63,855 bases of DNA from DATNIB01 sp035604685 (lineage in GTDB: Bacteria > Actinomycetota > Acidimicrobiia > Acidimicrobiales > RAAP-2). Under the pieces are notes generated by a model. It ran no database searches. It had not been told where the DNA came from and saw only the letters and a program-made list of their open reading frames with translations. Both the position numbers and the translations under genes were made by a program. Shown in pieces: positions 25,803 through 36,264 of the stretch (within the stretch, counting starts at the first letter, position 1; the number at the start of each line of letters is the position of its first letter). The DNA lies in contig DATNIB010000002.1 of assembly GCA_035604685.1 (NCBI GenBank), forward strand, positions 1 through 63,855, read 5' to 3'.

Positions 25803-27263
25803 GTGACCGCGCGCGGCGCCGGGACGAAGACACCCGGTCACGACGGCCAATCGCCGGCCAAACGGACCCGTCCGCCGCGCCCCGCGGCGGGCCGGAGCGC
25901 GCCGGTCGCGCCCCGGGCGGCTCGGCCGACCGCGCGCCGGAGCGCACCGGCGCGGCGCGCCGGGCGCGTCCACGACGTCCTCGTGGTGGGGGCCGGGCCC
26001 TCGGGGGCCGCCTGCGCCTACTGGTTGGCCGACGCCGGCTGGGACGTGGCCGTCGTCGAGAAGAAGCACTTCCCGCGCGAGAAGACCTGCGGCGACGGCC
26101 TCACCCCGCGCTCGGTCCGACAGCTGGCCGACATGGGCGTGGAGGAATCGCTGGCCGGCGCGCACCGCTATGGCGGGCTGCGCTCGGTCGGCTTCGGGCG
26201 CTCCCTCGAGCTCACCTGGCCGGCCCATCCGGACTTCCCGAACTACGGCTACACGGTGACGCGCCACGACCTCGACGGGCTGGTGGCCGAGCGCGCGCTC
26301 AAAGCGGGGGCGACCGTCCTCCAGGGAACCGAAGCGCTCGAACCGATCCTCGAATCGCCGCCGGACGAGGCGACCGGCGAAGAGCTCGACGCGCTGCCGG
26401 TCTGCAACGGCGCCGTCGTGCGCGAGGGGGCGAAGACCCGCCAGCTGCGCGCCCGCTACGTGGTGGTGGCCGACGGGGCCAACTCCCGGGTCGGCCGCGC
26501 GCTCGGCCTCGTGCGCGACCGCGCCTACCCCCAGGGAATGGCGCTGCGCGGCTACTACCGCTCAGAACGCCACGACGAGCCCTGGATCGAGTCGCACCTC
26601 GACATCCGCGATGCGAACGGGGACATCGTCCCCGGCTACGGCTGGATCTTCCCGCTGGGCGACGGTCGGGTGAACGTGGGGGTCGGTCTCCTCTCCACCG
26701 ACCGGCGGTGGCGGGGCGTGAACACCACCAAGCTCATGGAGGCCTTCGTCGCCGGCGTGGGGGCGTCGTGGGGCCTGAACGAGGCCACTTGCTGCGGTCC
26801 GCCCACCGGGGGCCGACTGCCCATGGGGATGTCGGTCGGCCCGCGGGTCGGTCCCAACACGGTCGTGATCGGCGACGCCGGGGGCCTCATCAACCCGTTC
26901 AACGGCGAGGGCATCGCCTATGGCTACGAGACGGGGCGCTTCGCCGCCGCCTCGTTGGCCGAGGCGCTGAACGGCGGCGGTGCGGACGCGCTCGCCTCCT
27001 ACGAGGAACGCATCCGCGACGCCTACGCCGAGTACTACCGCGTGGGTCGCGCCTTCGTCCGGCTGGTGAGCAACCCCGCCGTCATGCGCGCCTGCGTCTC
27101 GGTCGGCATGCGTTCGGAGGCCATCATGAACCAGCTCCTGCGCATCATGGCCAACCTCATGCGACCCGACGGCCACGGCGCGGCCGAGGTCGGCTACTCC
27201 GCGTTGGTGGCCCTGGCCAAGGTGCTGCCACCCGGCATCATCGAGGGCACCCTCACCCGCTGA
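25803..27263 (+). CDS. Geranylgeranyl-reductase-family FAD oxidoreductase (probable menaquinone side-chain reductase)
   Basis: 486 aa from GTG 25803. Residues 1-57 are a basic Arg/Pro/Ala-rich extension. Then VLVVGAGPSGAACAYWLADAG is the FAD Rossmann motif (first 20 residues shown in part), followed by KTCGDGLTPRSV, VVADGANSRVGRALG and GDAGGLINPFNGEGIAYG, all diagnostic of the GGR family. Members reduce isoprenoid double bonds; MenJ of mycobacteria reduces menaquinone. In other actinobacteria a GGR-family gene also sits beside nuoA, which supports a role in making the quinone used by complex I. Little or no 5' leader is evident before the GTG, and there is no ribosome binding site. Confidence 0.85.
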   Translation: MTARGAGTKTPGHDGQSPAKRTRPPRPAAGRSAPVAPRAARPTARRSAPARRAGRVHDVLVVGAGPSGAACAYWLADAGWDVAVVEKKHFPREKTCGDGLTPRSVRQLADMGVEESLAGAHRYGGLRSVGFGRSLELTWPAHPDFPNYGYTVTRHDLDGLVAERALKAGATVLQGTEALEPILESPPDEATGEELDALPVCNGAVVREGAKTRQLRARYVVVADGANSRVGRALGLVRDRAYPQGMALRGYYRSERHDEPWIESHLDIRDANGDIVPGYGWIFPLGDGRVNVGVGLLSTDRRWRGVNTTKLMEAFVAGVGASWGLNEATCCGPPTGGRLPMGMSVGPRVGPNTVVIGDAGGLINPFNGEGIAYGYETGRFAAASLAEALNGGGADALASYEERIRDAYAEYYRVGRAFVRLVSNPAVMRACVSVGMRSEAIMNQLLRIMANLMRPDGHGAAEVGYSALVALAKVLPPGIIEGTLTR

Positions 27264-27270
27264 CCGCCGG

Positions 27271-28587
27271 TCACCAGCCGGCCGCCACCGCGGCCGCCGC
27301 CTCCCCGGCCGCCTCGACGGCCAACGCCAGCTCGGCCTCGCCGTGGGAGAGGCCCGGGAAGAGCACCTCGTAGGGGCCCGGCGCCAGCGCGACGCCGCGC
27401 GCCAAGAGCGCGTGGAAGAGCCGGGGGTAGGCGCCGTCGGCCACGACGCGCCGCACGTCGGCCATCGTGCGCGCCGGTCCGAGGTCGCTCCCGGGCGCGC
27501 CGACCAGCAGCCCGACCAGCGGCCCGACCGAACACGTCCGCGCCGCCAGGCCGCCCTCGGTGATCGAGCGCTCGAGGCCGGCCGCGAACGCCGCGGCTCG
27601 CTGCGTCAGCGCCGCGTAGTCCTCGGCGCCGACCCGGTCGAGCACCGCCCGCCCGGCGGCCGTGGCCAGGGGGTTCCCCGACAGGGTGCCCGCCTGGTAG
27701 ACGGGGCCCGACGGCGCCAGACAGGCCAGCACCTCGGCCCGCCCGCCGAAGGCCCCGAGCGGGAGCCCGCCGCCGATCACCTTCCCGAAGCACCACAGGT
27801 CCGGTGTGACGCCGAGGACCTCGCTGGCGGCGCCGGGCCCGAGCCGGAACCCGGTGATGACCTCGTCGAAGACGAGCAGGGCGCCGGCCGCGTCGCAGGC
27901 GCGTCGCAGACCGGCGAGGAACCCCGGATCGGGCGGCACCAGGGTCATGTTGGCGGCCACCGGTTCGACGATGACGCACGCCACCGAGGTGTCGAGCTCG
28001 GGCACCGTGTTGTACGCGACGACCACGGTGTCGGCCACCGCCCCGACCGGCACGCCGGCCGAGGCCGGGAGTCCGAGCGTGGCCACCCCGCTCCCGGCGC
28101 CGGCCAGGAGCGCGTCGGCGTGGCCGTGGTAGCAGCCGTCGAACTTCACGATGCGGTCCCGGCCGGTGAACCCGCGCGCCACGCGGACCGCGCTCATGGC
28201 CGCCTCTGTCCCCGACGAGACCAGCCGGACCTGGTCGCACCCCGGCACCCGCCCGCAGATCGCCTCCGCCAGCAGCACCTCGCCGGGCGTCGGCATCCCG
28301 AACGTCGTCCCCCGGGCGGCCGCGTCGACGAGGGCCGCGGTCACCACCGGGTGTGCGTGCCCGAGGAGCACCGCGCCGTAGGACTGGATGAAGTCGAGGT
28401 AGCGGCGACCGTCCGCGTCGAAGATCCAGGGTCCCTCCCCGCGCACCACGGTGAACGGCTCTCCGCCGACCGAGGCGAACGAGCGAACCGGCGAGTCGAC
28501 CCCGCCGGGAATGGAGCGCCGGGCGCGGGCCAGCCACGACGCGTTGGTCGGGGGGGCCGCGGCCGGATCGGCCGGCGGCTCAGCCAC
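27271..28587 (-). CDS. hemL: Glutamate-1-semialdehyde 2,1-aminomutase
   Basis: 438 aa PLP enzyme that converts glutamate-1-semialdehyde to 5-aminolevulinate. PLP-binding Lys269 lies in FGKVIGGGLPLGAFGG, the DE pair (241-242) precedes VITGFR, and the gatekeeping loop YQAGTLSGNPLA is present. GTG 28587 overlaps the hemB end by eight bases. Last gene of the hem run. The Ala-rich C-terminus is slightly longer than usual. Confidence 0.96.
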   Translation of the reverse strand: MAEPPADPAAAPPTNASWLARARRSIPGGVDSPVRSFASVGGEPFTVVRGEGPWIFDADGRRYLDFIQSYGAVLLGHAHPVVTAALVDAAARGTTFGMPTPGEVLLAEAICGRVPGCDQVRLVSSGTEAAMSAVRVARGFTGRDRIVKFDGCYHGHADALLAGAGSGVATLGLPASAGVPVGAVADTVVVAYNTVPELDTSVACVIVEPVAANMTLVPPDPGFLAGLRRACDAAGALLVFDEVITGFRLGPGAASEVLGVTPDLWCFGKVIGGGLPLGAFGGRAEVLACLAPSGPVYQAGTLSGNPLATAAGRAVLDRVGAEDYAALTQRAAAFAAGLERSITEGGLAARTCSVGPLVGLLVGAPGSDLGPARTMADVRRVVADGAYPRLFHALLARGVALAPGPYEVLFPGLSHGEAELALAVEAAGEAAAAVAAGW

Positions 28588-29563
28588 CGAGTGCTTCGGC
28601 CAGCTCGCCGGCGAAGTAGGTCAGCACGAAGTCGGCACCGGCCCGCTTGATGGCGGTGAGCGACTCGAGCGCCACGGCGGGCCCGTCGATCCAGCCGCGC
28701 TCGGCGGCCGCCACGATCATGGCGTACTCGCCGCTCACCTGATAGGCGGCCACGGGCACGTCGACCGTGGCCCGCACCGCCGCCAGCACATCGAGGTTGG
28801 TGCCGGCCGGCTTCACCATCACGACGTCGGCCCCCTCGGCCACGTCGAGCGCCACCTCGGCTAGCGCCTCTCGGCGGTTGGCGGGGTCCTGCTGGTAGCC
28901 GCGACGGTCACCCCCGCCCGCGATCGTGACCTCGACCGCCTCGCGGAACGGGCCGTAGAGGGCCGACGCGTACTTGGCGGCGTAGGCGAGCACCGCCACG
29001 TCGCAGCGGCCGGCCCCGTCGAGGGCGGCCCGGATGGCGCCCACCTGGCCGTCCATCATCCCGCTCGGGGCGACCACGTCGGCCCCCGCCTCGGCCTGGG
29101 CGAGCGCCGTCTGCTGGTACAGCGCCAAGGTGGCGTCGTTATCCACCTGGCCGCGCGCGTCGAGGACCCCGCAGTGGCCGTGGTCGGTGTACTCGTCGAG
29201 GCACAGGTCGGCGATCAGCACCAGCTCATCGCCGAGGGCGGCCCGGACGTCGGCGAGGGCGACTTGCACGATGCCGTCGGGGTCGAACGCGCCCGACCCG
29301 ACGGAGTCCTTGCGCTCGGGGACCCCGAAGAGGATGACACCGGGCACACCCAGGGCCGAGAGCCGCTTGGCCTCGGCCACGAGCGTGGACCGGGAGTGCT
29401 GGACCTGACCGGGCATGGACGGGATCGCCACGGGCTCCTCGGTCCCCTCGCGCACGAACAGCGGCGCGACGAAGTCGTCGACGCTGAGCCGCGTCTCGGC
29501 CACCAGCCGCCGCAGGGCCGGTGTCCGGCGGAGCCGACGGAGCCGGCGCTCGGGGTATCCCAC
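28580..29563 (-). CDS. hemB: Delta-aminolevulinic acid dehydratase (porphobilinogen synthase)
   Basis: 327 aa. Schiff-base lysines lie in AYAAKYASALYG and VMVKPAGTNLD. The metal loop reads LCLDEYTDHGHCG: two of the three Cys of the classic zinc loop remain and the middle one is Asp, a variant intermediate between the zinc and magnesium types. Condenses two 5-aminolevulinates to porphobilinogen. GTG start 34 bases after the cobA/hemD stop. Confidence 0.96.
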   Translation of the reverse strand: MGYPERRLRRLRRTPALRRLVAETRLSVDDFVAPLFVREGTEEPVAIPSMPGQVQHSRSTLVAEAKRLSALGVPGVILFGVPERKDSVGSGAFDPDGIVQVALADVRAALGDELVLIADLCLDEYTDHGHCGVLDARGQVDNDATLALYQQTALAQAEAGADVVAPSGMMDGQVGAIRAALDGAGRCDVAVLAYAAKYASALYGPFREAVEVTIAGGGDRRGYQQDPANRREALAEVALDVAEGADVVMVKPAGTNLDVLAAVRATVDVPVAAYQVSGEYAMIVAAAERGWIDGPAVALESLTAIKRAGADFVLTYFAGELAEALGG

Positions 29564-29597
29564 GGCCCCAGCCTACGACCGCACCCCAGGGACGGCA

Positions 29598-31106
<1,509 letters not shown>

Positions 31107-31118
31107 GGTGCGTCGCCG

Positions 31119-32072
31119 TCAGCGGGCGGAGATCGCGTCGGCACGGTCCCAGCCCTCGATCGACGCGCCGCCGCACTCCTCGAGCAGTCGCGTGGCGATC
31201 GCCGCACCGAGGGCCTCGGGCTCCTCGCCCTCGCCGTGGGTCCGCAGGACCACCCGGCCGTCGCCCGTCGCCAACATCCCGTCGAGCCGCAGCCGGCCCT
31301 GCACCAGGCGGGCCCACCCGGCGACGGGCACCGAGCACGACGCGCCGAGGGCCTCGAGCAGGGCTCGCTCCGCGTCGAGCGCTCGATGGCTGTCGGGGTC
31401 ATCGATCGCGCGGAGCAGGGCCGCGGTCTTCTGGTCGTCCGCCCGGCACTCGACCGCCAGGGCGCCCTGCCCGATCTGGGGCAGCATCGTGTTCGGCGAC
31501 AGCACATGGACCGGCCGATCCGAGAGCCCGAGGCGATCGAGGGCGGCCATCGCGACCACCACGGCCGCGACGTCCTCGGCGTCGGTGCGCGCGACCCGGC
31601 GCTCCACGTTCCCTCGCAGGTCGACGAAGGTGAGGTCCGGGCGAAGGTTGGCGAGCTGGGCCCGCCGGCGAGCCGAGCCGGTGGCGATCCGGGCGCCGGG
31701 CGCCAGTGCCGACAGCGCGACCCCGACCAGGGCGTCGCGCGGATCGGCTCTCGGGGGGACGGCCGCGATGCGAAGACCGTCGACCCCACGCGGCGGCAGG
31801 TCCTTGGCGGAGTGCACCGCCAGCTCGGCCCCCCCGTCCAGCACGCAGCGCTGGATCTCCTTGGCGAAGACCCCTTGGCCGCCGATCCGGTCGATCGGCG
31901 CGTCGGCCATCAGGTCGCCCTTCGTCGTGACGACGACGTTCTCGGTCCGGATGCCCGGGTGCGACCGCGCCAGCGCGTCCGCCACCAGGCCGGCCTGGCG
32001 GAGGGCGAGCGCGGAGCCGCGCGTCGCGATGCGCAGGACCCCCTCGACCCGCCCGCCGTGCTCGGGCCCCAT
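31119..32072 (-). CDS. hemC: Hydroxymethylbilane synthase (porphobilinogen deaminase)
   Basis: 317 aa. RIATRGSALALRQAGLV, VHSAKDLPPRG, RGNVERRVART and GQGALAVECR are signature segments. The Cys of GASCSVPVAGWA holds the dipyrromethane cofactor. ATG start five bases after the hemA stop. Confidence 0.96.
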   Translation of the reverse strand: MGPEHGGRVEGVLRIATRGSALALRQAGLVADALARSHPGIRTENVVVTTKGDLMADAPIDRIGGQGVFAKEIQRCVLDGGAELAVHSAKDLPPRGVDGLRIAAVPPRADPRDALVGVALSALAPGARIATGSARRRAQLANLRPDLTFVDLRGNVERRVARTDAEDVAAVVVAMAALDRLGLSDRPVHVLSPNTMLPQIGQGALAVECRADDQKTAALLRAIDDPDSHRALDAERALLEALGASCSVPVAGWARLVQGRLRLDGMLATGDGRVVLRTHGEGEEPEALGAAIATRLLEECGGASIEGWDRADAISAR

Positions 32073-32077
32073 GGCGA

Positions 32078-33361
32078 TCAGAGATCGAAGAGGATGCGGA
32101 GTGCCTCGACCAAGCGCTCGCCCCTCGGCGTCGACGCCGTCTCCTTCAAGAGCATCGTGGGCTCGTGCAGCAACTTGGCGAGCGCCGCCCGGGACGCCTC
32201 TTCGATCTCGGCCCAGGCCTCGTCCGTGAGCTGACCGAATTGTGGGCGGCGGCGCTCGAGCTCGGCGACCCGGATCCCCTCCAGACGGGCCCGCAGCGCG
32301 CTGATGACCGGGGCCGCAGCCCGGGCCCGGCTGGTGTCCCGGTAGCGGGCGAGCTCTTCGGACACGATCGCCCGCACGCCCTCGATCTCGGCCTCCCGGG
32401 CGCGCGCCGTCTCGTCGAGCGAGGTCCGCACGTCGCCGATGTCCATCAGTCGGACGCCGGGGACATCGGCCACGCCGCGGTGCACGTTGCGGGGGACGCC
32501 GAGGTCCACGGCCAAGAGGGGGCGTTCGGTCCTCGACCCGAGCGGCGCCAACTGCTCGGCGCCGATGACCGGGCCGTCGGCGTCGAGGGCGCTCAGCACG
32601 ACGTCCGCCGCCGCGGCTATCTCGGGGAGCGCCGAGAGCGGCACCGTCCGCAGCGCGGCCGGGGACCCCAGCTCTGAGACCAGCGCGGCCGCGCGGTCCT
32701 CCGATCTGTTCACGAGCACGACGTCGCGCGGAGCGTTGCCCTCCGGCAAGGACACCACCGCCCGGGTCAGGCCGGCGCCCACCTCGCCTGCGCCGACCAC
32801 CACCACCGTGGTGCCCGAGAGCCCTTCGGGCAGGGCCCGGGCCGCCAGGGCGACGGCGGCGTGCGCGAACGAGGCGGTCCCACGGCCGATGGCCGTCTCG
32901 GCGCGCACCCGCTTGCCGGTCTCGACCGCGTGACGGAACAGGCCGGCCAAGACCGGCCCGCTCACCCGCTCGTCGTGCGCCTGCTGCCAGGCCCGCCGCA
33001 CCTGGCCTAGCACCTCGGACTCGCCGACGACGATCGACTCGAGGCCGCCCGCCACCGCGAAGAGGTGCGCCGCCACGTCGTCGTCGAAGCGGACGGTGAC
33101 GTAGGGCTCCAGCTCAGCCGCCGTCATCCCGGCCTTCTCGGCCAGCAGCTCATGGACCTCGCTCACCGCGTCGTGGAACCGGTCGACGACGGCGTAGACC
33201 TCGGTGCGCAGGCAGGTGGACAGCAGCACCGACTCCTCGAGGTTGGCACGATCGCGCAGCAGGCCGAGCACCTTGGCCCGGTCGGCCTCGGGCACGGCGA
33301 CGCGCTCTAAGAGCTCGAGCGACGCGCTGGTGTGCTCCAGTCCTACGACGACGACAGCCAC
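32078..33361 (-). CDS. hemA: Glutamyl-tRNA reductase
   Basis: 427 aa; first enzyme of C5 tetrapyrrole synthesis. Catalytic Cys50 in LLSTCLRTEVY, GESEVLGQVRRAW, and the NADPH-binding VVVVGAGEVGAG. The GTG 33361 is preceded by GGGAAAGG at about eight bases. Rex, upstream, is separated by 166 bases that contain two strong hairpins, so hemA may have its own control in addition to the upstream promoter. Confidence 0.96.
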   Translation of the reverse strand: MAVVVVGLEHTSASLELLERVAVPEADRAKVLGLLRDRANLEESVLLSTCLRTEVYAVVDRFHDAVSEVHELLAEKAGMTAAELEPYVTVRFDDDVAAHLFAVAGGLESIVVGESEVLGQVRRAWQQAHDERVSGPVLAGLFRHAVETGKRVRAETAIGRGTASFAHAAVALAARALPEGLSGTTVVVVGAGEVGAGLTRAVVSLPEGNAPRDVVLVNRSEDRAAALVSELGSPAALRTVPLSALPEIAAAADVVLSALDADGPVIGAEQLAPLGSRTERPLLAVDLGVPRNVHRGVADVPGVRLMDIGDVRTSLDETARAREAEIEGVRAIVSEELARYRDTSRARAAAPVISALRARLEGIRVAELERRRPQFGQLTDEAWAEIEEASRAALAKLLHEPTMLLKETASTPRGERLVEALRILFDL

Positions 33362-33377
33362 CGTGCCGGCCTTTCCC

Positions 33378-33478
33378 GATCCGGCCGCTCTCGCGGCCCC
33401 TCCGGATCGCTCGATCTATCGGGCCGAGCGTTGCAGGCCCCGGCGGGCGGGTCGTGCCGGGGTCGAGACCGCCCGCCG
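33378..33478 (-). promoter_or_regulatory. Structured hemA leader: two hairpins
   Basis: Between the rex stop and the hemA start are two strong inverted repeats. The nearer one (33378-33408) pairs GATCCGG with CCGGATC and, inside, CCGC with GCGG; it ends just before the ribosome binding site. The farther one (33441-33478) pairs CGGCGGGCGG with CCGCCCGCCG, an exact ten-base match. No T-run follows either in the direction of transcription, so a simple intrinsic terminator is not evident. They may form a regulatory mRNA leader or a rex terminator. Confidence 0.5.
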
Positions 33479-33527
33479 CGCCATTCCAGCATGACGACCA
33501 GTTTCGCAGGCCGCCGGGCCTTCCCCC

Positions 33528-34268
33528 TCATCGCGGGCGCCGCCCGGCCCGCCGTCGCTCGCCGGTCCCGTCCCGGCCCACCACGCCGAGCGACGACACC
33601 GGGCCGTCCACGCCGCCCGGACCCGAACGGGCCTGGTAGAAGCTCATGACCTGCAGCTCGATCGACAGATCGACGTTGCGCAGGACGACGTGGGGGGGCA
33701 CCGTGAGCACCCGGGAGGCGAAGTTGAGGATCGACGGCACGCCGATCGAGACCAGGGCGTCGGTCACCTCCTGGGCCACGGCAGCCGGGGTGGCCACGAC
33801 GCCCACGGCCGGGCGCTCCTCGGCCGCCACGGTGGCCAGGTCGTCGATGTGCCGCACCCGCACGGAACCCACCATGGTCCCCACGACCGCCGGATCGGCG
33901 TCCAACAGCGCCCCCACCCGGAACCCGTGGGAGGAGAAGCCCTCGGAGTTGGCGAGCGCCCGCCCCAGGTTGCCGATGCCCACAATGGCGATCGGCCAGT
34001 CCCGGTCTGCCCCCAAGGCCCGGTCGATCTGGGCCACCAGCAGGGCGGCGTCGTAGCCGGTGCCCCGGGTGCCGAAGGATCCGAGATGGGAGAGGTCCTT
34101 GCGCACCTTGGCCGCGTTCACCCGTGCCCGGACGGCCAGTTGCTCGGAGGACACGGTCCGTTGGTCGCCCGCCAACAGTTCCGAGAGGATCCGCTGGTAG
34201 ACGGGCAGGCGGACCACGGTGGCCTCCGGAATGCGCCGCCCCCGGAACTCCGAGCCCTCGCCGGCCAT
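33528..34268 (-). CDS. rex: Redox-sensing transcriptional repressor Rex
   Basis: 246 aa from ATG 34268. N-terminal winged helix includes KVRKDLSHLGSFGTRGTGY, which reads the operator; the Rossmann domain has VGIGNLGRALANS for NAD(H). The C-terminal swapped helix (VLRNVDLSIELQVMSFYQ) is present, followed by an extra ~35-residue tail. Rex represses respiratory genes when the NADH/NAD+ ratio is low. Its target list in other actinobacteria includes nuo, cydAB and the rex-hemACD operon, both major parts of which lie in this window. Confidence 0.95.
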   Translation of the reverse strand: MAGEGSEFRGRRIPEATVVRLPVYQRILSELLAGDQRTVSSEQLAVRARVNAAKVRKDLSHLGSFGTRGTGYDAALLVAQIDRALGADRDWPIAIVGIGNLGRALANSEGFSSHGFRVGALLDADPAVVGTMVGSVRVRHIDDLATVAAEERPAVGVVATPAAVAQEVTDALVSIGVPSILNFASRVLTVPPHVVLRNVDLSIELQVMSFYQARSGPGGVDGPVSSLGVVGRDGTGERRRAGRRPR

Positions 34269-34304
34269 CAAGCCGGATCGTACCGGCGCCCCGGCGCCGC
34301 ACCG

Positions 34305-35159
34305 TCACCAGGTGAGCTCGACGTGCGAGCCGCTCCGCAGGGCCAGGCGGTCGGCGGCCGAGCCCCGGTTCACGACGAGGGCCAGGAACCCGTTGGCGTC
34401 CACCAGCAGCCCGAGCTCGCCCTGGGCCAGGTCGGAGAACGCGGCGATCGGCCGGAGCGCCAGGTCCCCCGAACCGGCGCCGCCGGCGCCGCCGTCCGCC
34501 ACGCGCACGGCCGACGGGCCGTCCGGCGCTCCCGCGAGATCCGCCGCCCGCGCCGCCAGCTGGACATTGCCGAATCGGTCCACCCAGGTCACCTCCGCCC
34601 TGAGCACCGTCAAGCGACCCGCGGCGTCGGACTCACTGACCAGCAGAGGCGGCCGCAGCCGAACCAGGCCGGCGGGCTCGATCGGCGCGCCGAGGGCCGG
34701 CATCGGCGTCCCTGCGCAGAGGGCCGCGGCGGCCGGCGCCAGCACGTCCCGGCCGTCGAACGTGCCCGCGCCGGGAAGCCGCGCCAGCTCGACGGCCCGG
34801 GCGATGGCGCCTACCCGCTCGGCGGCGCCCACCAACAAGCCGTTGTCGGGACCGACGAACCAGCGCGGCCCGCCGGTCGAGGAGACCTCGACGGCCACGG
34901 CCCGGCGCGAGCCCCCGACGCCAGGGTCGACCACCGCCAGCACCAGCCCCGGCCCGAGGTGGTCGACCGCGCGCTCGAGCAGGGCGGCGGCCCCGCGCAC
35001 ATCGAACGGGCGCACGCGATGGCCGAGATCGATGACGCGCGCCCGGGGCGCCCGGCGGGCGAGCACCGCGTGGACCACGCCGACGAACTCGTCGTCCAGC
35101 CCGTAGTCCGACAGGAAGTAGACGGTGGTCGGGCCCGGCGAGCGCCGGCGGCCGATCAA
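34305..35159 (-). CDS. S-adenosylmethionine hydrolase / SAM hydroxide adenosyltransferase (DUF62)
   Basis: 284 aa. VYFLSDYGLDDEFVG, AVVDPGVGGSRRAVAVE and FVGPDNGLL are the N-terminal DUF62 motifs; TWVDRFGNVQL and VNRGSAADRLAL belong to the C-terminal barrel. Family members hydrolyse SAM to adenosine and methionine. Start is TTG 35159, overlapping the stop of the HTH gene as TTGA, since no ATG or GTG fits. Confidence 0.9.
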   Translation of the reverse strand: MIGRRRSPGPTTVYFLSDYGLDDEFVGVVHAVLARRAPRARVIDLGHRVRPFDVRGAAALLERAVDHLGPGLVLAVVDPGVGGSRRAVAVEVSSTGGPRWFVGPDNGLLVGAAERVGAIARAVELARLPGAGTFDGRDVLAPAAAALCAGTPMPALGAPIEPAGLVRLRPPLLVSESDAAGRLTVLRAEVTWVDRFGNVQLAARAADLAGAPDGPSAVRVADGGAGGAGSGDLALRPIAAFSDLAQGELGLLVDANGFLALVVNRGSAADRLALRSGSHVELTW

Positions 35160-35350
35160 CCTGCCTTGTAGAGACGTTCGGCCACGTACTGGTCGACGTC
35201 GGCCGCGGGCAGCCGGAAGGAGCGCCCGATGCGCACCGCCGGCAGCTCGCCGGCGTTGATCAGCCGGTACACCGTCATGTTCGACACTCGCAGCGCCGCG
35301 GCTACCTCGCCGACAGTGCGGAAGTGCACAACCTCACCCTGATCTTCCAT
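35156..35350 (-). CDS. Excisionase/MerR-type helix-turn-helix protein
   Basis: 64 aa from ATG 35350 (AGGGGG about eight bases upstream); GTG 35386 would add 12 residues. RTVGEVAAALRVSNMTVYRLINAGELPAVRIGRSF is a classic winged-helix HTH_17 domain (quoted in two halves: helix-turn-helix, then the wing). A protein of this type sits next to proC in many actinobacteria, so this is a conserved housekeeping DNA-binding protein rather than a phage excisionase. Confidence 0.85.
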   Translation of the reverse strand: MEDQGEVVHFRTVGEVAAALRVSNMTVYRLINAGELPAVRIGRSFRLPAADVDQYVAERLYKAG

Positions 35351-35419
35351 CAGCCCGACCCCCTGCGCGAGGCGACTGTAGGTCACCGGGACCGGGCGGG
35401 AAAGCGCCTTCTGACGCCC

Positions 35420-36226
35420 TCAGCGGGCCAGCTGGCGGGAGCGTTCCACGGCCGCCGCCACCGCCTCGATGAACGCGGAGCGGACGGCCCGCGCCTCGAG
35501 GGTGCGAATCGCCGCGGCGGTCGTCCCGCCCGGTGAGGTGATGTCCGCCCGCAGCCGCTCGGGGGTCTCCCCCGTCACTGCCAGCAGCTTGGCCGACCCG
35601 AGGACCGTCTCGACCACCAGGCTCCGGCTCACCTCACGCGACAGCCCGGCGGCGACGCCGGCCTCGATGAGCGACTCCACCATCAAGAACACGTAGGCCG
35701 GACCCGAACCGGAGACGCCGGTGACGGCGTCGAGCTGGCGCTCGGGAACCCGGACCACCGTGCCGACCGCGGCCAGGATCGACTCGGCCCAGTCGAGGTC
35801 GGCGGCACGGGCGAGGCTCCCCCCCGAGATGGCAGAGACGCCGGCTCCCACGAGGACCGGCGTGTTGGGCATGGCCCGCACGACCACCGCACTCCCCCCG
35901 AGCGCGGCCTCGAGCCGCTGGCTGGGAATGCCCGCGACGACCGACAGGATCCGACCGACCCCAGCCGCGCCCAGCACCCGGCAGGCCGCCTCCGCCGCGT
36001 CGGGCTTCACGGCCAGCACCGCGCCGCCGGCGCCCTGCACCAGGTCCGGATGCACCTGCTCTTCGACAACCAGCCCGGGGTGCGCGCCCGCGAGCTCCGA
36101 CCGGCGGGCCGCCACCGGCTCGATGACGGCCAGCTCGTCCGGCGAGGCCCACCCGGCCCCCAGCAGACCGGCCACGAGCGCCCCGCCGATGCGTCCGCCG
36201 CCAATGACCAGGAGCTTCGTCGGCAT
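35420..36226 (-). CDS. proC: Pyrroline-5-carboxylate reductase
   Basis: 268 aa. LLVIGGGRIGGALVAGLLGAG is the NAD(P)H-binding motif (in part), VKPDAAEAAC and VRAMPNTPVLVGAGVSAI follow, and the C-terminal SGSGPAYVFLMVESLIEAG plus DITSPGGTTAAAI form the substrate site. Last step of proline synthesis. ATG start; 38 bases after the ybjN-like gene. Confidence 0.95.
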   Translation of the reverse strand: MPTKLLVIGGGRIGGALVAGLLGAGWASPDELAVIEPVAARRSELAGAHPGLVVEEQVHPDLVQGAGGAVLAVKPDAAEAACRVLGAAGVGRILSVVAGIPSQRLEAALGGSAVVVRAMPNTPVLVGAGVSAISGGSLARAADLDWAESILAAVGTVVRVPERQLDAVTGVSGSGPAYVFLMVESLIEAGVAAGLSREVSRSLVVETVLGSAKLLAVTGETPERLRADITSPGGTTAAAIRTLEARAVRSAFIEAVAAAVERSRQLAR

Positions 36227-36264
36227 CTTCAGAGGGTAACCCTCTGCGTCTTGGTGCTCGCGCC

